DNA of 64,000 nt. Origin: Russula earlei. Its lineage: Eukaryota > Basidiomycota > Agaricomycetes > Russulales > Russulaceae. Positions within the stretch are counted from its first letter, which is position 1. Every line of letters starts with the position of its first letter. Below are positions 49,236 through 61,056 of the stretch, in pieces. The stretch lies in assembly GCA_025769875.1 (NCBI GenBank), contig JAGFNK010000017.1:124001-188000 (forward strand), given 5' to 3'. A program made the position numbers and the translations under genes. The notes below the pieces were generated by a model. That model was given only the letters and a program-made list of their open reading frames with translations. It made no database searches and was not told where the DNA came from.

Positions 49236-51357
49236 TCACTCGATAACCCAACGAGAATGCCTCCTGGGAGGCTCATTCATAGTCAGTACAGTGAAGGAGC
49301 TGCTGTGGCTTGAAGCGCTATGCCGGCTGCCACTGACGGTCATTGACTCGAGGAAGTCCGTTCCTGCCGACGTTGAGTGTGCCGACGAACGCGTGGACGA
49401 GATGGTGTCAACTCGTGAATCAAATGGTGCCGCGGACTGGTTGAAGAATCGCGGACCCGTCTGGAATCGCATCTGTGTATGCAGGGGTAATCCGTCGTTT
49501 GATGAAGTGGCCGAGAACGTCGGGATAGGATAGCGTATAGAAGGGAAGTCAAATTTTTCGTCAAAGGGATTTCCCGCGCCTGGCTCGTGTTGAACGAAAG
49601 TGCTATCTTGGAGTGGTTCCTCGCCTTTTACTGGGTGAAGTGGGTAAATGCAACAAGACCGCGCAGGCGAAGAAAGTGACTTACAATAGTGGATCAAACC
49701 CTTGTCGAAGTTTAAACGGCACATGATGCCGACGACGAGATCGACCAAGACAAGAACCGCCGAAAGGGACACAGTGGCGCCAAAGAAACCCCACTGGATG
49801 TAAGTCCAACGGAAGGTCCGCGAATCGAAGATGAGGCCGAATCCAATGAGATACAAAGCTGACAGAACAAGAAATGCGATCATCAGGAACTTCAATTCCA
49901 TCCTGGTAGCGAACCAGCCCTGGAGATGGCGTCGATACAGATCAGCTAATATGAATGTAGGAAAGACGAACCATCAATAGCCAAGGAATTATCAACTACA
50001 ATAGGTCGCGTCAGCTGGCACCAAGGGAAGAACAGATAACGTACAACGAGGATAACCATCAAAAAAACCTGATACAAATTTGACTGCGTGGACATGACGG
50101 CGATGGCACCGTTATAAAGTTGGTCGAGCCAAAGAGCCACCGCCAAGACAACGAAGAATAGCGAAAGCTGGATGACGATGGACAGTGTTAGGACGAGCTT
50201 GTATATCCTGTTTATTGACACGGAGGCGCCGACACGTTTGAAGGTTTGCCATCCGAACAGCTGCGAAAAAATGCAAGTCAGCCTGCACTGTTGAAGAGGG
50301 TTCTGGTGTATCGTCACCTTGATGAGCCTGAAAGACAAGATGCAGGAAAAGAGCAATGCCGCTACTGTTGAAAGCGAGACTCGGAATCTCAGCGTGAGCA
50401 CGGGCAGTCCAATATCTCGGCAGAAGATTGACTCGACAGGCGCCATCGGTTGTTAGCCTTTTGAAATCGCTGTGAAATGCATCAGTGTTGTATATTTGGA
50501 AGCCGCCCCACGCCGTCGAGGATAGGTGGGTGAGAACAGTTGCCGCACTAAACCGGGTGAATGAGATGCGGGGAATCAGATGATTGGAGGAAAACAATGG
50601 ACATACACGTGGGGAATTGACTCGTTGAGGACGGCAACTAAGGACATTCCCAACACCCAAAACTGGAAGGAAGAGGAAAGCGACATCCTCTCGCTTTGTG
50701 TTTCTCAGTCTACTGAGGTCATGAACCTGTGACACCTATCATCAACCTAAGAGGCCAGACTCACGTTTGCACTGGCCAATGAAGAGCAACAAGGCACCTG
50801 TGGTCTAGTGTGGTGTTTGTACCGTTGGTTCCGAAACCCGGCAACACTACACCGGTCTTGTTATTCAATTGAACAGGGAGGGCAACAGTTGTGTCAATAT
50901 GATCATCGCGTAAGAAAATCCTTTTGTCGTTGGACGACGAGTCAGCAGTGGGAATTTGAGCGGAAATGGGAGTAGTTTCCGTGCTATGAACGACGATGCG
51001 GGCCGAAGGAGAGGTGGTGTTGAAAAATTCGCTTAAAAGAGAGGAGGGAGACAGAGGTGCAGAGAGGGCAGAGCTACTGTTCCCGGTAGAGACAATGGTT
51101 CCATTCCATACAATGTGACAGGATTGGGTGCTGAGAGTCTTTGGAACGTGGTCACAGAAGTGCAGTTGCGAATCAAGGACGAAGAAACCAGGTAGGAAAG
51201 CATTGCCAGCATAGATAAGTCCGGTGAGGAAATCCGCCGCGGCTTTGTTGATATAGAACGCCTGGGCTTGGAACACCATCTGGAGAATGCAATTTATGAT
51301 GGAGAATATGATATAGAAGAAGGCGATTCGTGATGCAGTGATCCTTTCCCACTGCAA
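49236..51357 (-). CDS. Multi-pass membrane protein of unknown function
   Basis: The reading is partial. The 5' exon (after the acceptor at about 51350) encodes SRIAFFYIIFSIINCILQMV, ADFLTGLIYAGNAFLPGFFV and a long loop with several N-glycosylation sites (NGT, NSS, NTT, NKT). Further exons give FWVLGMSLVAVLNESIP, LSTVAALLFSCILSFRLIKV, LTLSIVIQLSLFFVVLAVAL and VFLMVILVV, then FLMIAFLVLSALYLIGFGLI and AVLVLVDLVVGIMCRLNF. After an intron (49631-49684) the cytoplasmic tail runs from LKGEEPLQDSTFVQHE to a stop at 49236 and is Ser-rich. At least six membrane segments are visible. The start exon is unresolved: two candidate leaders lie between 51370 and 51530. I recognise no named family; it resembles multi-pass membrane proteins seen only as hypotheticals in Agaricomycetes. 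Confidence 0.6.
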
Positions 51358-51840
51358 ACCAGGGTATCAGTGAGTATAATGTAAGTCACGACTCTCCCGC
51401 AGTCGCGTGTATCCCGACTGCACGCCAAGATGCGGAAGGGTCAGAGGTGCAACAAGAAACACGCACAAAGAGCTTGACGAATGAAATAGGCAAAAAAGAA
51501 GTAACATGTTTGAAATGCATAGCAAAAGGTATTCTTGGGTGCAAGGTCGGTAAGCACGAGGACGCACTGGTCGAGAGCGAAAACATGCCTTGGAGAGACG
51601 AAAGCAACCACCGGGGCATAAAAAGGGAAGGGCCAGGCAACTCTATGAGTTGCAAACGAAAGAGAAATGGAAAGGGCAGAGAAAACGGCCCAGCCGAGGG
51701 ATGAAGAAAAAGAGGATGAGGGTGCGGAAGTTGATGAAAGGAGAAAGACAAGAGGATGGCTGGCCGGGATGGCCGCGTGTGGTGGAGGTGGTGGTCTCCA
51801 AGCGACATCACATATTGTTGTGCACAGCGCTAATATAACT
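51358..51840. other. Region between TFC3 and the membrane-protein gene
   Basis: This roughly 480-bp purine-rich (plus strand) stretch should contain the promoter and first exon of the minus-strand membrane-protein gene and the 3' end of TFC3. The long open frame on the minus strand is low complexity and I do not call it. Confidence 0.4.
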
Positions 51841-54800
51841 TCATTCCAACGGTCCTTGATACCACCTACCCTCCCCTAAAAACCAGCGTACCTCGTGTTC
51901 CTCCTCCTCCTTCACCGTAACTAACCCCAATTCGTAAATCGGTCTCTCCCCACTTATCCTTCGTCGCACTATCCCCTCTTCGTACAAATGCCTCAACACC
52001 TCCATGACCTCTGCCCGATCAAAGATGGATCGTAATCGCCACACTATCTCGGCCTGTCATTCCTGCCGTCAGCCCCCATCCAACAAATGCTATTCAGTCC
52101 TACCTGTGAGATACCCGGTCTGAACACAATCGTCCCGATGACAGAACGCAATGCAGCGCGCCACATCTCTCTCATCTTGACCCCCCTCACATCTAGCCAT
52201 CGACGTGGGAGCATATTCGTTCGAGGCGCTTCACTGACCGTGACTGTCCATGCATCCGACTGGTGCGCAGAAACAATCAGGGGTCGGGAATGACCCACAA
52301 CAATGATGAGAGGTATCGAGCTGTCCATCAGCGAAGCCAACACGGACAGGACCGTGTCCGAGCCGCCTTCTCCCTGAGTTTTTGCCTGAGATAATGACTG
52401 AGCTTGTCATCTTTATCGGGTTGTAATGGCGCGCTTACTATCAGAGTGCACATGTCGAGGCCAGTCCGGACCTGCCTCTTCCAGCAAAGTTAGGATGCGG
52501 CGAGATACTCCTTGCTCCACCGTGTCGGATTGGACAGCCCACGCACGAAGGGCTGTATTCAGGCACCTATCGCAGTTCACCTGGCCATCAGAATACTTTC
52601 GACAGCAGGCAATTGTGCCTTGAGAGGTTTTTCCATGTCCCTCCTCATCCTCTTCTTCCTCTCCTGAAGGGGAGCGGACCCGGCTCGTGGGAACGTCTTC
52701 CGTGTCCACCGGAGATACGTTGGAGAAACGCGTGAATATCGTCGTCTCGATGTGATCGTCATCTTGACCGATCAAATTAGCGCGCACTATGACAGGAGAC
52801 AACAAATGCTGTACTGACCCGCCTTTTTACTGTTCCAATCAATCTCGGCGCGTGATGCCCTCGCTCCACTGATGTCAATCTTGAAGTCCACCTGAGAACT
52901 CGATCTCGTCAGTCAGTCGATTCCTCGGTTCCGAAGTGGACGACTTACAAGACCCTCCGACGTTATTTGCGTCAGCATGGCCATATCGCCGTCGGACGCT
53001 CGCAGTGACCACTCCCTCCAAGCTTCTTGTTCTCTACATAAAGCGTCCAGCATCGCCGCATCATGGAACACCTCTTGTGATATTGAACCCCCGGCTGCAT
53101 TCTGGTTGCTAATTGAGCGATCAGACACTGCCACCAATACGAAATTAGCGCAGAACAGCGAGTTACATTTCAGAGATTTTTAGAGTTCGTCCGGGTTTAA
53201 GTCTTTGGGGATCCCGGACAACTTTGGACAGAACGCCACGGCGGAGAAGATTTTCTTTCGCCTTCGATACTGTGCCTTTTCCCACAGAGCGCAGCAAGGA
53301 CGCTCCCCTTGATGGTACATAATTATCATTTGGCGTCCCAACCATCATCTTTCATAACATAAGTACCCGTACCACGCATTTTCACGTGGCCATGGACGAC
53401 GAACCTTCAGTGCTGCTTCGGCAACCAGGACTTCTTGATTGCCGCTTGATGCATTACTTGTAAACATGTCATCGTATTCGGTTACGAACGCCGTCTGCAG
53501 GAGACCTTTCTCACGGTTTTCATCCACTTTGGAATCCCATAGAAAATCCCAAATCGGCGCACTGTCCGGTTTGACCAGCACGTCCCACGATGCACACAAT
53601 TGGGAGACTGTTTCCGGAAGCATCAAAGTCGACGACGTTTCTTGGAAACCGACCCGCCTCCAGTCCCACGTCAGACGTTACCCTTCGCACGAACTAGGCA
53701 GCAAAGAACGTACAATGCATTCTTGTCAACGAAGTTCCGTAGAAATTCCACGTGTTTGATGAGGTCAAAGTCGGTCTGACTCTGGGGGTTGGGGTCTGGC
53801 AGGTGCTCCGTATCCCGGTATTGTTGCCAAAGTCGATACCACTGGTCCTCAAGGCGCCTCATGTAAATTTCATTGTTATGTTGTTCCCGTAGGCTCGCGA
53901 TGCGCTGTCGCACGGAGTTCCTTGGGACTGAGGGAAAGATTTGACGAAACGCAAACCAGTCCATACGTCCGCCCAGCTCACGCGAGCGCACTCTAAGAAT
54001 GGTATGGGCATCTTGGGCCAATTCATCATGATCTTTGTTCCACAAGAAGCGACTCTTTCGTTGCGTGGGATCGTCCTTCTCGCGGTTCGCACCCTCTTCA
54101 TCCACTGTGAAAGAATAAACATAAGGTTGAGATAAACGTCTTCAGAGCTCGGTGACGCTAGACGTCCATACATACCATCTTTGCCTTTCGTCTGTCTGCG
54201 TTTCTTTCTTTTGGCATCTTCGCGCGCTGGCCCTTGCTCTGCTATGAGCTGCTCGATGGACTTTCCGGGCTGATTCGCTACTGCCTGAGGCAGTCCTGTG
54301 GGGCGCGAGGGAGCCGCAGTAGCTTCGGGTGGCGGGATGGCTACCGGAAGAGATGAGAGCCCCTGCAAAAGTCGTGCTGGGGCCACGCGCTGTGCGGAGG
54401 GCAAGACAGCCTTCGCGGCACCTGGAAGTGACCGGATAGCATCGCGGACTTCGCCTTCCCATCTGATTCTGTCGTTCGCAACTCCAGACTGTAAATACCG
54501 TTTTCGGACCCACGCGACCCTGGTCGCCGCCGCGCCTCCTAAGGCCCCGGGGTGGACGGTATTCAATATAGTTTCCCACTCCCGGCCCTTCCGTGCCTTT
54601 GCGTCTGCAACTTTCTTCGCAAGCAGCTCCTTTTCCTGTTCTATCTTTCCGGCGTGTTCCTCATCCCCCTCGTTCCCTCGAATGTGCAACCTGGCCTTGT
54701 CCAGTTCTCGTAGCTTGGAGTTCCGTTCCTTCTGGAGAAAATCTTTTACGACAGGCAGCGGTGCGCTAATGGTCCATGAGACCTTTTGCAAGGTGGAGCC

Positions 54801-57800
54801 ACCTTCCTCATCTTGAAGTGGTGCGTCATCTCTTTGACGAGAAATGAATCGTTTCAAGTACTGGCGCTGATGCCAAGACAGGTCATACGTCTTCTTCCAA
54901 GAGGTGTCACGGATGATGGAGCGCGCAAAGGAATAATCTGGAACTATGGGTTGAGGAGGACTAGTTCGCGTCACGTTTTCTCCAAACGCTTTGCTCTCGC
55001 AAGCCAGTTGTAATTCATTCCAGTAGCTAAAAGCATCGAGGCGAGTAGACACAGAAACCGTCATCCAGAAGGGCGGTGATGCAGTAGATAGCACCCAGAG
55101 GTGCAAGGCCGCTTCATTATGGAAAAGCCAATAGTCAGGAGCTGTACGATAGTTAGTTGACGATATATCGCCCGCAAAGGAGTCGAAAGATGAAGGGCCC
55201 TCTCCACTTGATTCACAGCGTACGAGTGGGTTCGGTGAATCAGAGGGTTGCAGGGGTGCGATTAGATTCAGGCGGTGAAGTGTTTCGAAGATCTCAAGAA
55301 AACGCTCCCGGGAACGAGATCGTCCGATCTGAAGCAGAGTTTGCAAGGATCGCGGCAGATCTTTAAGTGGCGTTCGCCGGCCTTCCTCAGTGGATAGGAT
55401 CCGAGAAAGTTCGTCATTCTGAACGAGAGTAGACACAAGTGAGCAGTAAATCCCCACAGGAAAGCCCTGAAAATATTGAGAGAACCTTGCGATGCGTTTA
55501 GCTGCCAGGGCGAGGGTTGTAGGGTCTTGAGACGATTGAAACATATCCAGAGTGGCCAAGTGGAGTTCGCGTGCCCTGATCATCTTCCCAGGGATGAACC
55601 CATACAGCTGCGCGACCGTTGTCCTCTCAGTCAAAAGGACATCGTGAATAGTCTGGTCATCAGAGTGAAAAAGCTGGTCTGCCCTGTTACTATTTTTAGA
55701 CCAATTACCAATGTTGTCCACTCCCCGCCCGGATTGCAGAAGTCTGAGGGGCTGAGCCGGTCTCTTCGCCTTCAGATCACCGGGAGGGACGCTGGCTGCC
55801 GCGGGACTTGTGACAGAATAGGGCGAGCCATGGGAACCTTTGCCCAGTTCCGCAAGAAATGTGTCCAGCTGAGATTGAGCCACAGTGGGTAAATAGATGA
55901 CACGAGTAGGACGCTGTGCACCCGTCACTGTGGAGATAGCGGTTTTCAGAACTTTGACTTTGCCCCTGTTCTCTAAGCTTTCGAATGTGTTCTCGATAGT
56001 ACGCTTGTCAACCTTAATGCCAGGCAAGCCACTCGTAGGTTCCCCAGCCGAGGCAAGAGTATCTAAAAGTGCCACATGTGCGTCCAGAAACTCTCTGGAA
56101 TTTGGATGTACAATTCCACTAGATTCCTCCAATATTCGCAAGAACTCGTTCTCGCGACGAAGCAATGATACATTGCTTCTCGAGGATGGGGTTGCAGCCT
56201 TCTCTTTCTGCTTTGACGACACTGAGGTAACTCGGAAGTTAGGCCCATTGCCTCAGGCTCACCAACCTGAAGCTCCGTACCTGAGGCAGTAACGACCTTT
56301 TCAGCTTCGGCGGGTTTGCCACTATCTGGCAGACACGATGGAGCATTGTCCAAGATGGAAGGGTCGATAGGAACAGAAAATTCGGAAGATGTGCCCATCT
56401 GGACATTATTTATTCCCGCCATATCGCATTGATCCCCTAGCGTTTCCGTCCCCATTCGACTTGGGCCTGTATTCGGATCATCCGGCTGAGTTGGGTAAGA
56501 GTGGGTGTCATTGATGGCCTCTAGAATCGTGACTTGATCCTCTAGTATACGATCATCAGGTGGAACTGAGGTGAGCTCGGGTTGCATTAACAATTCACGA
56601 TGGCAGGAAGATTGTGATTGTAAAGCGATATCAAATGCCTGAGGAGTGGATTGAACTTCAGTTTCTCTGGCATTGACGTCAGGTGATTGCTCAGAGATGG
56701 GTTGGTGAGCTATGAGAACGTCGGGAGAAAAGACATCATTTCGGAGCGGAGAACGCCCCCGTGCTTCGGTGGGTGGAGGTAACGGGGGCTGCTTCCTAGG
56801 CCTGCCTCTTCTCTTTGGAGATGTTGACACATCAGGAAGCAACTCGCCCCCATGACTATCATCTGGCGGACGACGGCGTTTCCCGGGTACTCCAGGTGAA
56901 GTTGAACGGCGTTCATGCGTAGTACGGGCCTCTCCAGGCTGAGAGGCTTCCGGTCCTGACTGACGACCAAGATCGCGTGCGAGAGTGGCACCCATCTGTT
57001 GACCTTCAGCGAGTATCTTGCGTGGTCTCCCTCGCTTCCTTGGTACATGGTTGACCTCTTCATCCGCGTCCAGCCCAGCTTCTCCTCGCTTGCGCTTCTT
57101 CCCGCGACCCTTGAGTCCGGAAGTTTCGGCCGCATGTGTTGCTACCTTCCTGGCATTTCCGGATTTACCGAACGCGCAGTCAACGAAGCGAGCAAGTTCA
57201 GTGATGTCGCTGTAAAAATCTTCCACTACGAATGGTGCAAAATTTCCGACATTGGAGAGGTCCGCCGAAGGATAGGGACCATCTCGGTCGTCCAATTTCT
57301 CGTTGGCAACGATTTCCCGATAGGCAGCGAACGTGAAGTAGCGCCAACGTCGTTCACGGCCATGAGTTTCCATCAACTGGACGATCCGTAGGTCACTAAG
57401 ATGTGTGGGTGGAGGGACTGTGTCCAATTTGGTCAATAGCAATTCAAGCGTACGACGGTCAAAATTTCCAAGTCCTCTAGATATTTCCTGTCGACGTGTT
57501 ACTGTTATGTCGGGAGATATGGGGATATAGACTTACGTTCAGGGTCATGCCTTTCGTCCCAGCGTTTTCCAGGAGGTCTATCATCTGCCTATGAAGAGTG
57601 ATGTTCAATTTGATAGTGGTAGGCCGGTCATCTACGACGGTCTCAGTCCATGACAGGGCGCTCGGCTTGGCGTACGGACCTGGTATATCATGCGTGGGAG
57701 GGTCTCGTGTGAGTAGTTTACTCGGCTGATTGGTCACCACATCGTTGTTGTCGGAGGCGAGACGGATGCATGGCACGGATGCCTGCCCACCTTTGACGGT

Positions 57801-59033
57801 ACTGGGTACCATCACCCTCTCCACAACGCGGTTTTCGATAAGCTCGCGCAGGCGGCTTTGAAAAAACCGGCGATCGGTTTTGGTAGGGTTCAGGAACCCC
57901 TGAAAGAAGAGTGTCACGAAGATGAATCAGGACCGAGTGGCTTACTCACTATTGTGACAAGTAAGTTCTGAGAAGGATGGGTAAATGACCCCGAGTGCTT
58001 CAGGAGCTTGACGATCCTGGACTGAATGAGAGACAGGCTGGATAGATGCCTGGCATCGATCGGATCAAACTGGACAGGGACCTGCGAACCACCCTGGGTC
58101 GATGCCGTTTCCCCGTTGTCGAGACCACCTCCGTCGGCCTGGAGATCGTTAGAAACGTTCACACCTTCGTCTTGAATTTGGCGCCATAATGGATTGCGTT
58201 CAAAGAAGTACTTGTGGATGCAAAAATTGGTACCGACGCCACCACGGCGTAGCTTGACGACGAGTTCGAGCTCAAGCAGTTGCTTTATCAGATAGAAACA
58301 AGTCTTCTGGTCATAGCCTGTCTTCCTGCCAAGGTCCACAGTGCTGATCCCGTGTTCGCGGCCACGCGTGATGAATTGAAGCGCGGTGTAAACCATCGGG
58401 GTGAGCTTCGGTGGCTACGCACATCCACTGAACGGATGAGACCGATGGAAAAACAAAGGAATACCCACTCGAAGGTGCGACCCGATGATGGCGGCAAGCG
58501 ATGTTTCCGCGTCTACCGCAACTCTCAGCGCTTCCCCGTGCCGCGACTGCAGGTCTTCGAGGGTTCTTGACCTCGCATCGGGCAGCAACTCCAGTGAAGT
58601 CACGGACGGCAGCACGTCCCCGTCCCCGTCCTTCCCCTTTGCTTTTCTCTTCTGGCTCTGCTGCGGCGCGATGAAGACCTCGGTGGTAGCGCCGTCCGGC
58701 ACGGTCCCCACGCGCACGGTGGGCTGGCAAACGACAAGGGACCAAACGAAAGCAAAGTACGCATCGTCGACGACCTGCTCTTGAGGATCCGAGTGATATC
58801 CGGTAACGAAGTCGCGGAGTCGCGATGGGTGACACCCTGCGGGGAGGAGGTGGGTTAGTCAAAGTTGCAAAGTACGCCCGAATAGCCGACACGGAGCGGA
58901 CCCATGTCAGGGTTCGGACTCGCCTCGGAATACGGACACATAACGGCCTCAATCACGTAAACAAAAAATAAAACTCACCAAGATCTCCGTCGAAGGCGAG
59001 TTCGCGAAGACAATGGTTAACCAGAGCATCCAT
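51841..59033 (-). CDS. TFC3: TFIIIC tau138-type B-block binding subunit TFC3
   Basis: Largest DNA-binding subunit of TFIIIC, which recognises the B block of tRNA genes and recruits TFIIIB and RNA polymerase III. Fourteen exons join exactly to 2,143 codons: 59033-58979, 58836-58469, 58414-57950, 57899-57537, 57487-56263, 56221-54176, 54104-53682, 53640-53405, 53348-53167, 53108-52949, 52891-52819, 52762-52439, 52402-52104, 52053-51841. The N terminus (MDALVNHCLRELAFDGD) is typical, and MVYTALQFITRGREHGISTV with KTGYDQKTCFYLIKQLLELE is the B-block winged-helix domain. The middle holds AT-hook-like RKRGRPRKI and KRRGRPRKQ. Later conserved parts include SLLRRENEFLRILEESSGIV, KMIRARELHLATLDMF and, at the end, VWRLRSIFDRAEVMEVLRHL. 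Three introns are very short (36-41 nt: 52403-52438, 53641-53681, 56222-56262). Confidence 0.88.
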
Positions 59034-59534
59034 CAGTTGAGTTGCCTGCCTTGGCGAGTCGTCTAAAATTTTGCCAGTTGCGCGGGATCGAACCTCTCTC
59101 TTTCCGGCGGCGGCCTCGGGTTCCTAACAGCGCGACGACGACGGGGAAGGCAATAAACTTACAGCGCGTCCTTGTTTGTCAATATGTCAGGACGTCAGCG
59201 ACGACGGGTTTACACCAACCACCAAAGTCGACGACAACTTAGGAGACGAAAGAGACAGAACGTCTGTCTAGGATCTTGCATTACGTGATGTTTTGCCGGA
59301 AAAAGATCAGTCTCATCACTCGCACTCCCGGGGATATCGATATCATGGAAATGACCCTCGGACGCTATTGCAGGGTGATAGCGAGCGTTCCATGTGGATA
59401 ACGACGATGCACAGAAGACATGCGAATGGAGTAAGTCATAAAAGGATCATCATGATCCAAATGCCAGGATGCCGTCTGGCTGGGGGCTTTTAAAGATCAC
59501 ATAAAGTACGTCTAGTAGAGGCAGATAATAATAT
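59034..59534. other. Intergenic
   Basis: About 500 bp holds the TFC3 promoter and the 3' side of the UPS2-type gene. A tRNA T-loop-like sequence at about 59080-59095 was examined and rejected. No gene is called. Confidence 0.5.
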
Positions 59535-60197
59535 CTATGCTGGTGTGCCAGCTGGGCTCTTGTCTTTTGCATCCTCCCACAGTTGGCGTAAGACGTCTGC
59601 AAAGCCGACCTTTCCCAAGTGTGCGTTCTGTTCAAAGCGCATCGCGAGCCAATTTTCAAACTTGTCCGCCGCTGTTCGCCACATCATCATCCGCGCCTGA
59701 ATCTCAGCCGTCTGGTGAAATGCAGTCCGCCCATCTGGAGTAGGGGAATAAAGGATTTTTTCGTGACATGTCGCAAATTGGGAGAGTGAGAGGTTGACGG
59801 AGGAGATGGTCGCGGTCTGCGTTGACGGATCCACAAAGGAGATCTCACGAACGAACGCATCCTCTGAACCACCGAAGAGCTATGCATGACATCGGTAAGG
59901 ATCCTGGGGAATTCGATGGAGAGAATCGTACCTTAACGATCCAGGCAGGAGATCTTTGCTTGCAACCAAGCACCCGCTCCGTCCGGATGACGCCAGTTGA
60001 GGGATCTACAGAGCGGTCGATGACATCCACAGTCACAACGTGTGAACAGTGCGGATTGGGGTATTTATGCCACATCCCGATGATAACATGGACCCAAGAG
60101 TGACTGCGAGAGGCATTAAGCAGAAACTTTAGTGAGCGTTCCGTGGGAGTGGGATGAGTACGCACTCATAACTGAACGACTGAGAGAAATAATGCAT
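59535..60197 (-). CDS. UPS2: PRELI/MSF1 domain lipid-transfer protein, UPS2/SLMO type
   Basis: Second PRELI protein of the window. Ups2-type proteins with Mdm35 carry phosphatidylserine in the mitochondrial intermembrane space. Three exons (60197-60166, 60103-59932, 59879-59535) give 182 codons. It starts MHYFSQSFSYDHSWVHVIIG, then WHKYPNPHCSHVVTVDVIDR, RTERVLGCKQRSPAWIVKLF and FVREISFVDPST, and ends with KFENWLAMRFEQNAHLGKVG. The CKQ..P.W..K block and VDPSTQT fit PRELID3/SLMO. The first intron breaks the Asp codon of SYD at the same point and phase (2) as in the UPS1-type gene at 31039-31833, and both start M-(R/H)-(F/Y)-FSQSF, suggesting an old duplication. Confidence 0.87.
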
Positions 60198-60405
60198 TGT
60201 AAAATGGTGGAGAAGTCTATTAACGGGGTCGGGAATACTTGATACTTGATGGTGTCCAAGGTAGAAGCGCAGTGGCAGTGGAAATATTCGTCGTCGGAGA
60301 ACGGAGGTTACGTACGGCTCATGTCATGTGATACTTGTGCCATGTTCTCACGACAGGGACAACGGCTGCACACCTCTCATCTCAAACCCCGTCCGGTCGC
60401 GTCTG

Positions 60406-60870
60406 ATGCCTCTCCCTTATGACCTCTGCGCGCGCCTCCAAAACGCCTTTCGCGCACGCCATGCACGCGTATCCGTACCCCACACCACTCAAAACCTCGG
60501 CATTCTCTCTATCCTTCTCCGCGCCGGCTTTCTCACCAATATCACCCGCGGAACAATCGAAACCCCTTCCCCAGAAATGTTTGTAGAAGCCGGCGAGGCG
60601 CAACGCCGAATATGGGCAGACCTCAAATATCGAAACGACAGGCCAGTTCTCGAAAACATGCACCTCGTCAGCAAGCCGAGCAAACGCGTGTTCATGGACA
60701 CCAGCGAGATCCGCCGGCTGTGCACCGGCCGTTCCGCGAAGACCGTCAAGCCATTGGGCATGGGCGAGATCGCAGTCGTACGGACAAAAAGCAGGGAACA
60801 CGAATGGTTGGAAGCCAGAGAGGCACTGCAGTTGCATCTCAGTGGAGAAGTTATCTGCCGTGCTTCATAG
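60406..60870 (+). CDS. MRPS8: Mitochondrial small-subunit ribosomal protein uS8m
   Basis: Intronless gene of 154 codons. MPLPYDLCARLQNAFRARHA is the typical bS8/uS8 start (domain binding the 16S-like rRNA helix); NLGILSILLRAGFLTNITRG, RRIWADLKYRNDRPVLENMH and LVSKPSKRVFMDTSEIRRLC follow, and GMGEIAVVRTKSREHEWLEA is the C-terminal domain with the conserved loop. The ATG at 60406 gives the family N terminus; upstream codons are in frame but not conserved. It is divergent from the UPS2-type gene, which starts about 210 bp away, so the gap 60198-60405 is probably a shared promoter of two mitochondrial genes. Confidence 0.88.
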   Translation: MPLPYDLCARLQNAFRARHARVSVPHTTQNLGILSILLRAGFLTNITRGTIETPSPEMFVEAGEAQRRIWADLKYRNDRPVLENMHLVSKPSKRVFMDTSEIRRLCTGRSAKTVKPLGMGEIAVVRTKSREHEWLEAREALQLHLSGEVICRAS

Positions 60871-61056
60871 TGCGATGTACCCTTCACCACGAGCCAAGCC
60901 TAAGTACAGGAACCCCACCCGTGTTACCTGCCACCTCTTTGTCTACATGACTGGTCATACACATTATTACATCTACCCGTCGACAGGCAGCTCCGCGTTT
61001 TCCGTGCAATCGGTATCTTAGTGCCATTGTATACACATCTTCCGAACAATCGTAAC

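Noticed and set aside
51386..51811. Minus-strand open frame of 141 codons upstream of the membrane protein
   Set aside because: It is His/Pro/Phe-rich low complexity in a likely promoter; only a small part near 51400-51530 might be a first exon and cannot be proved.
59075..59160. Possible tRNA on the minus strand (GGTTCGATCC-like T loop near 59085)
   Set aside because: The T stem does not pair, no 7-bp acceptor stem closes and no sensible anticodon arm is found.
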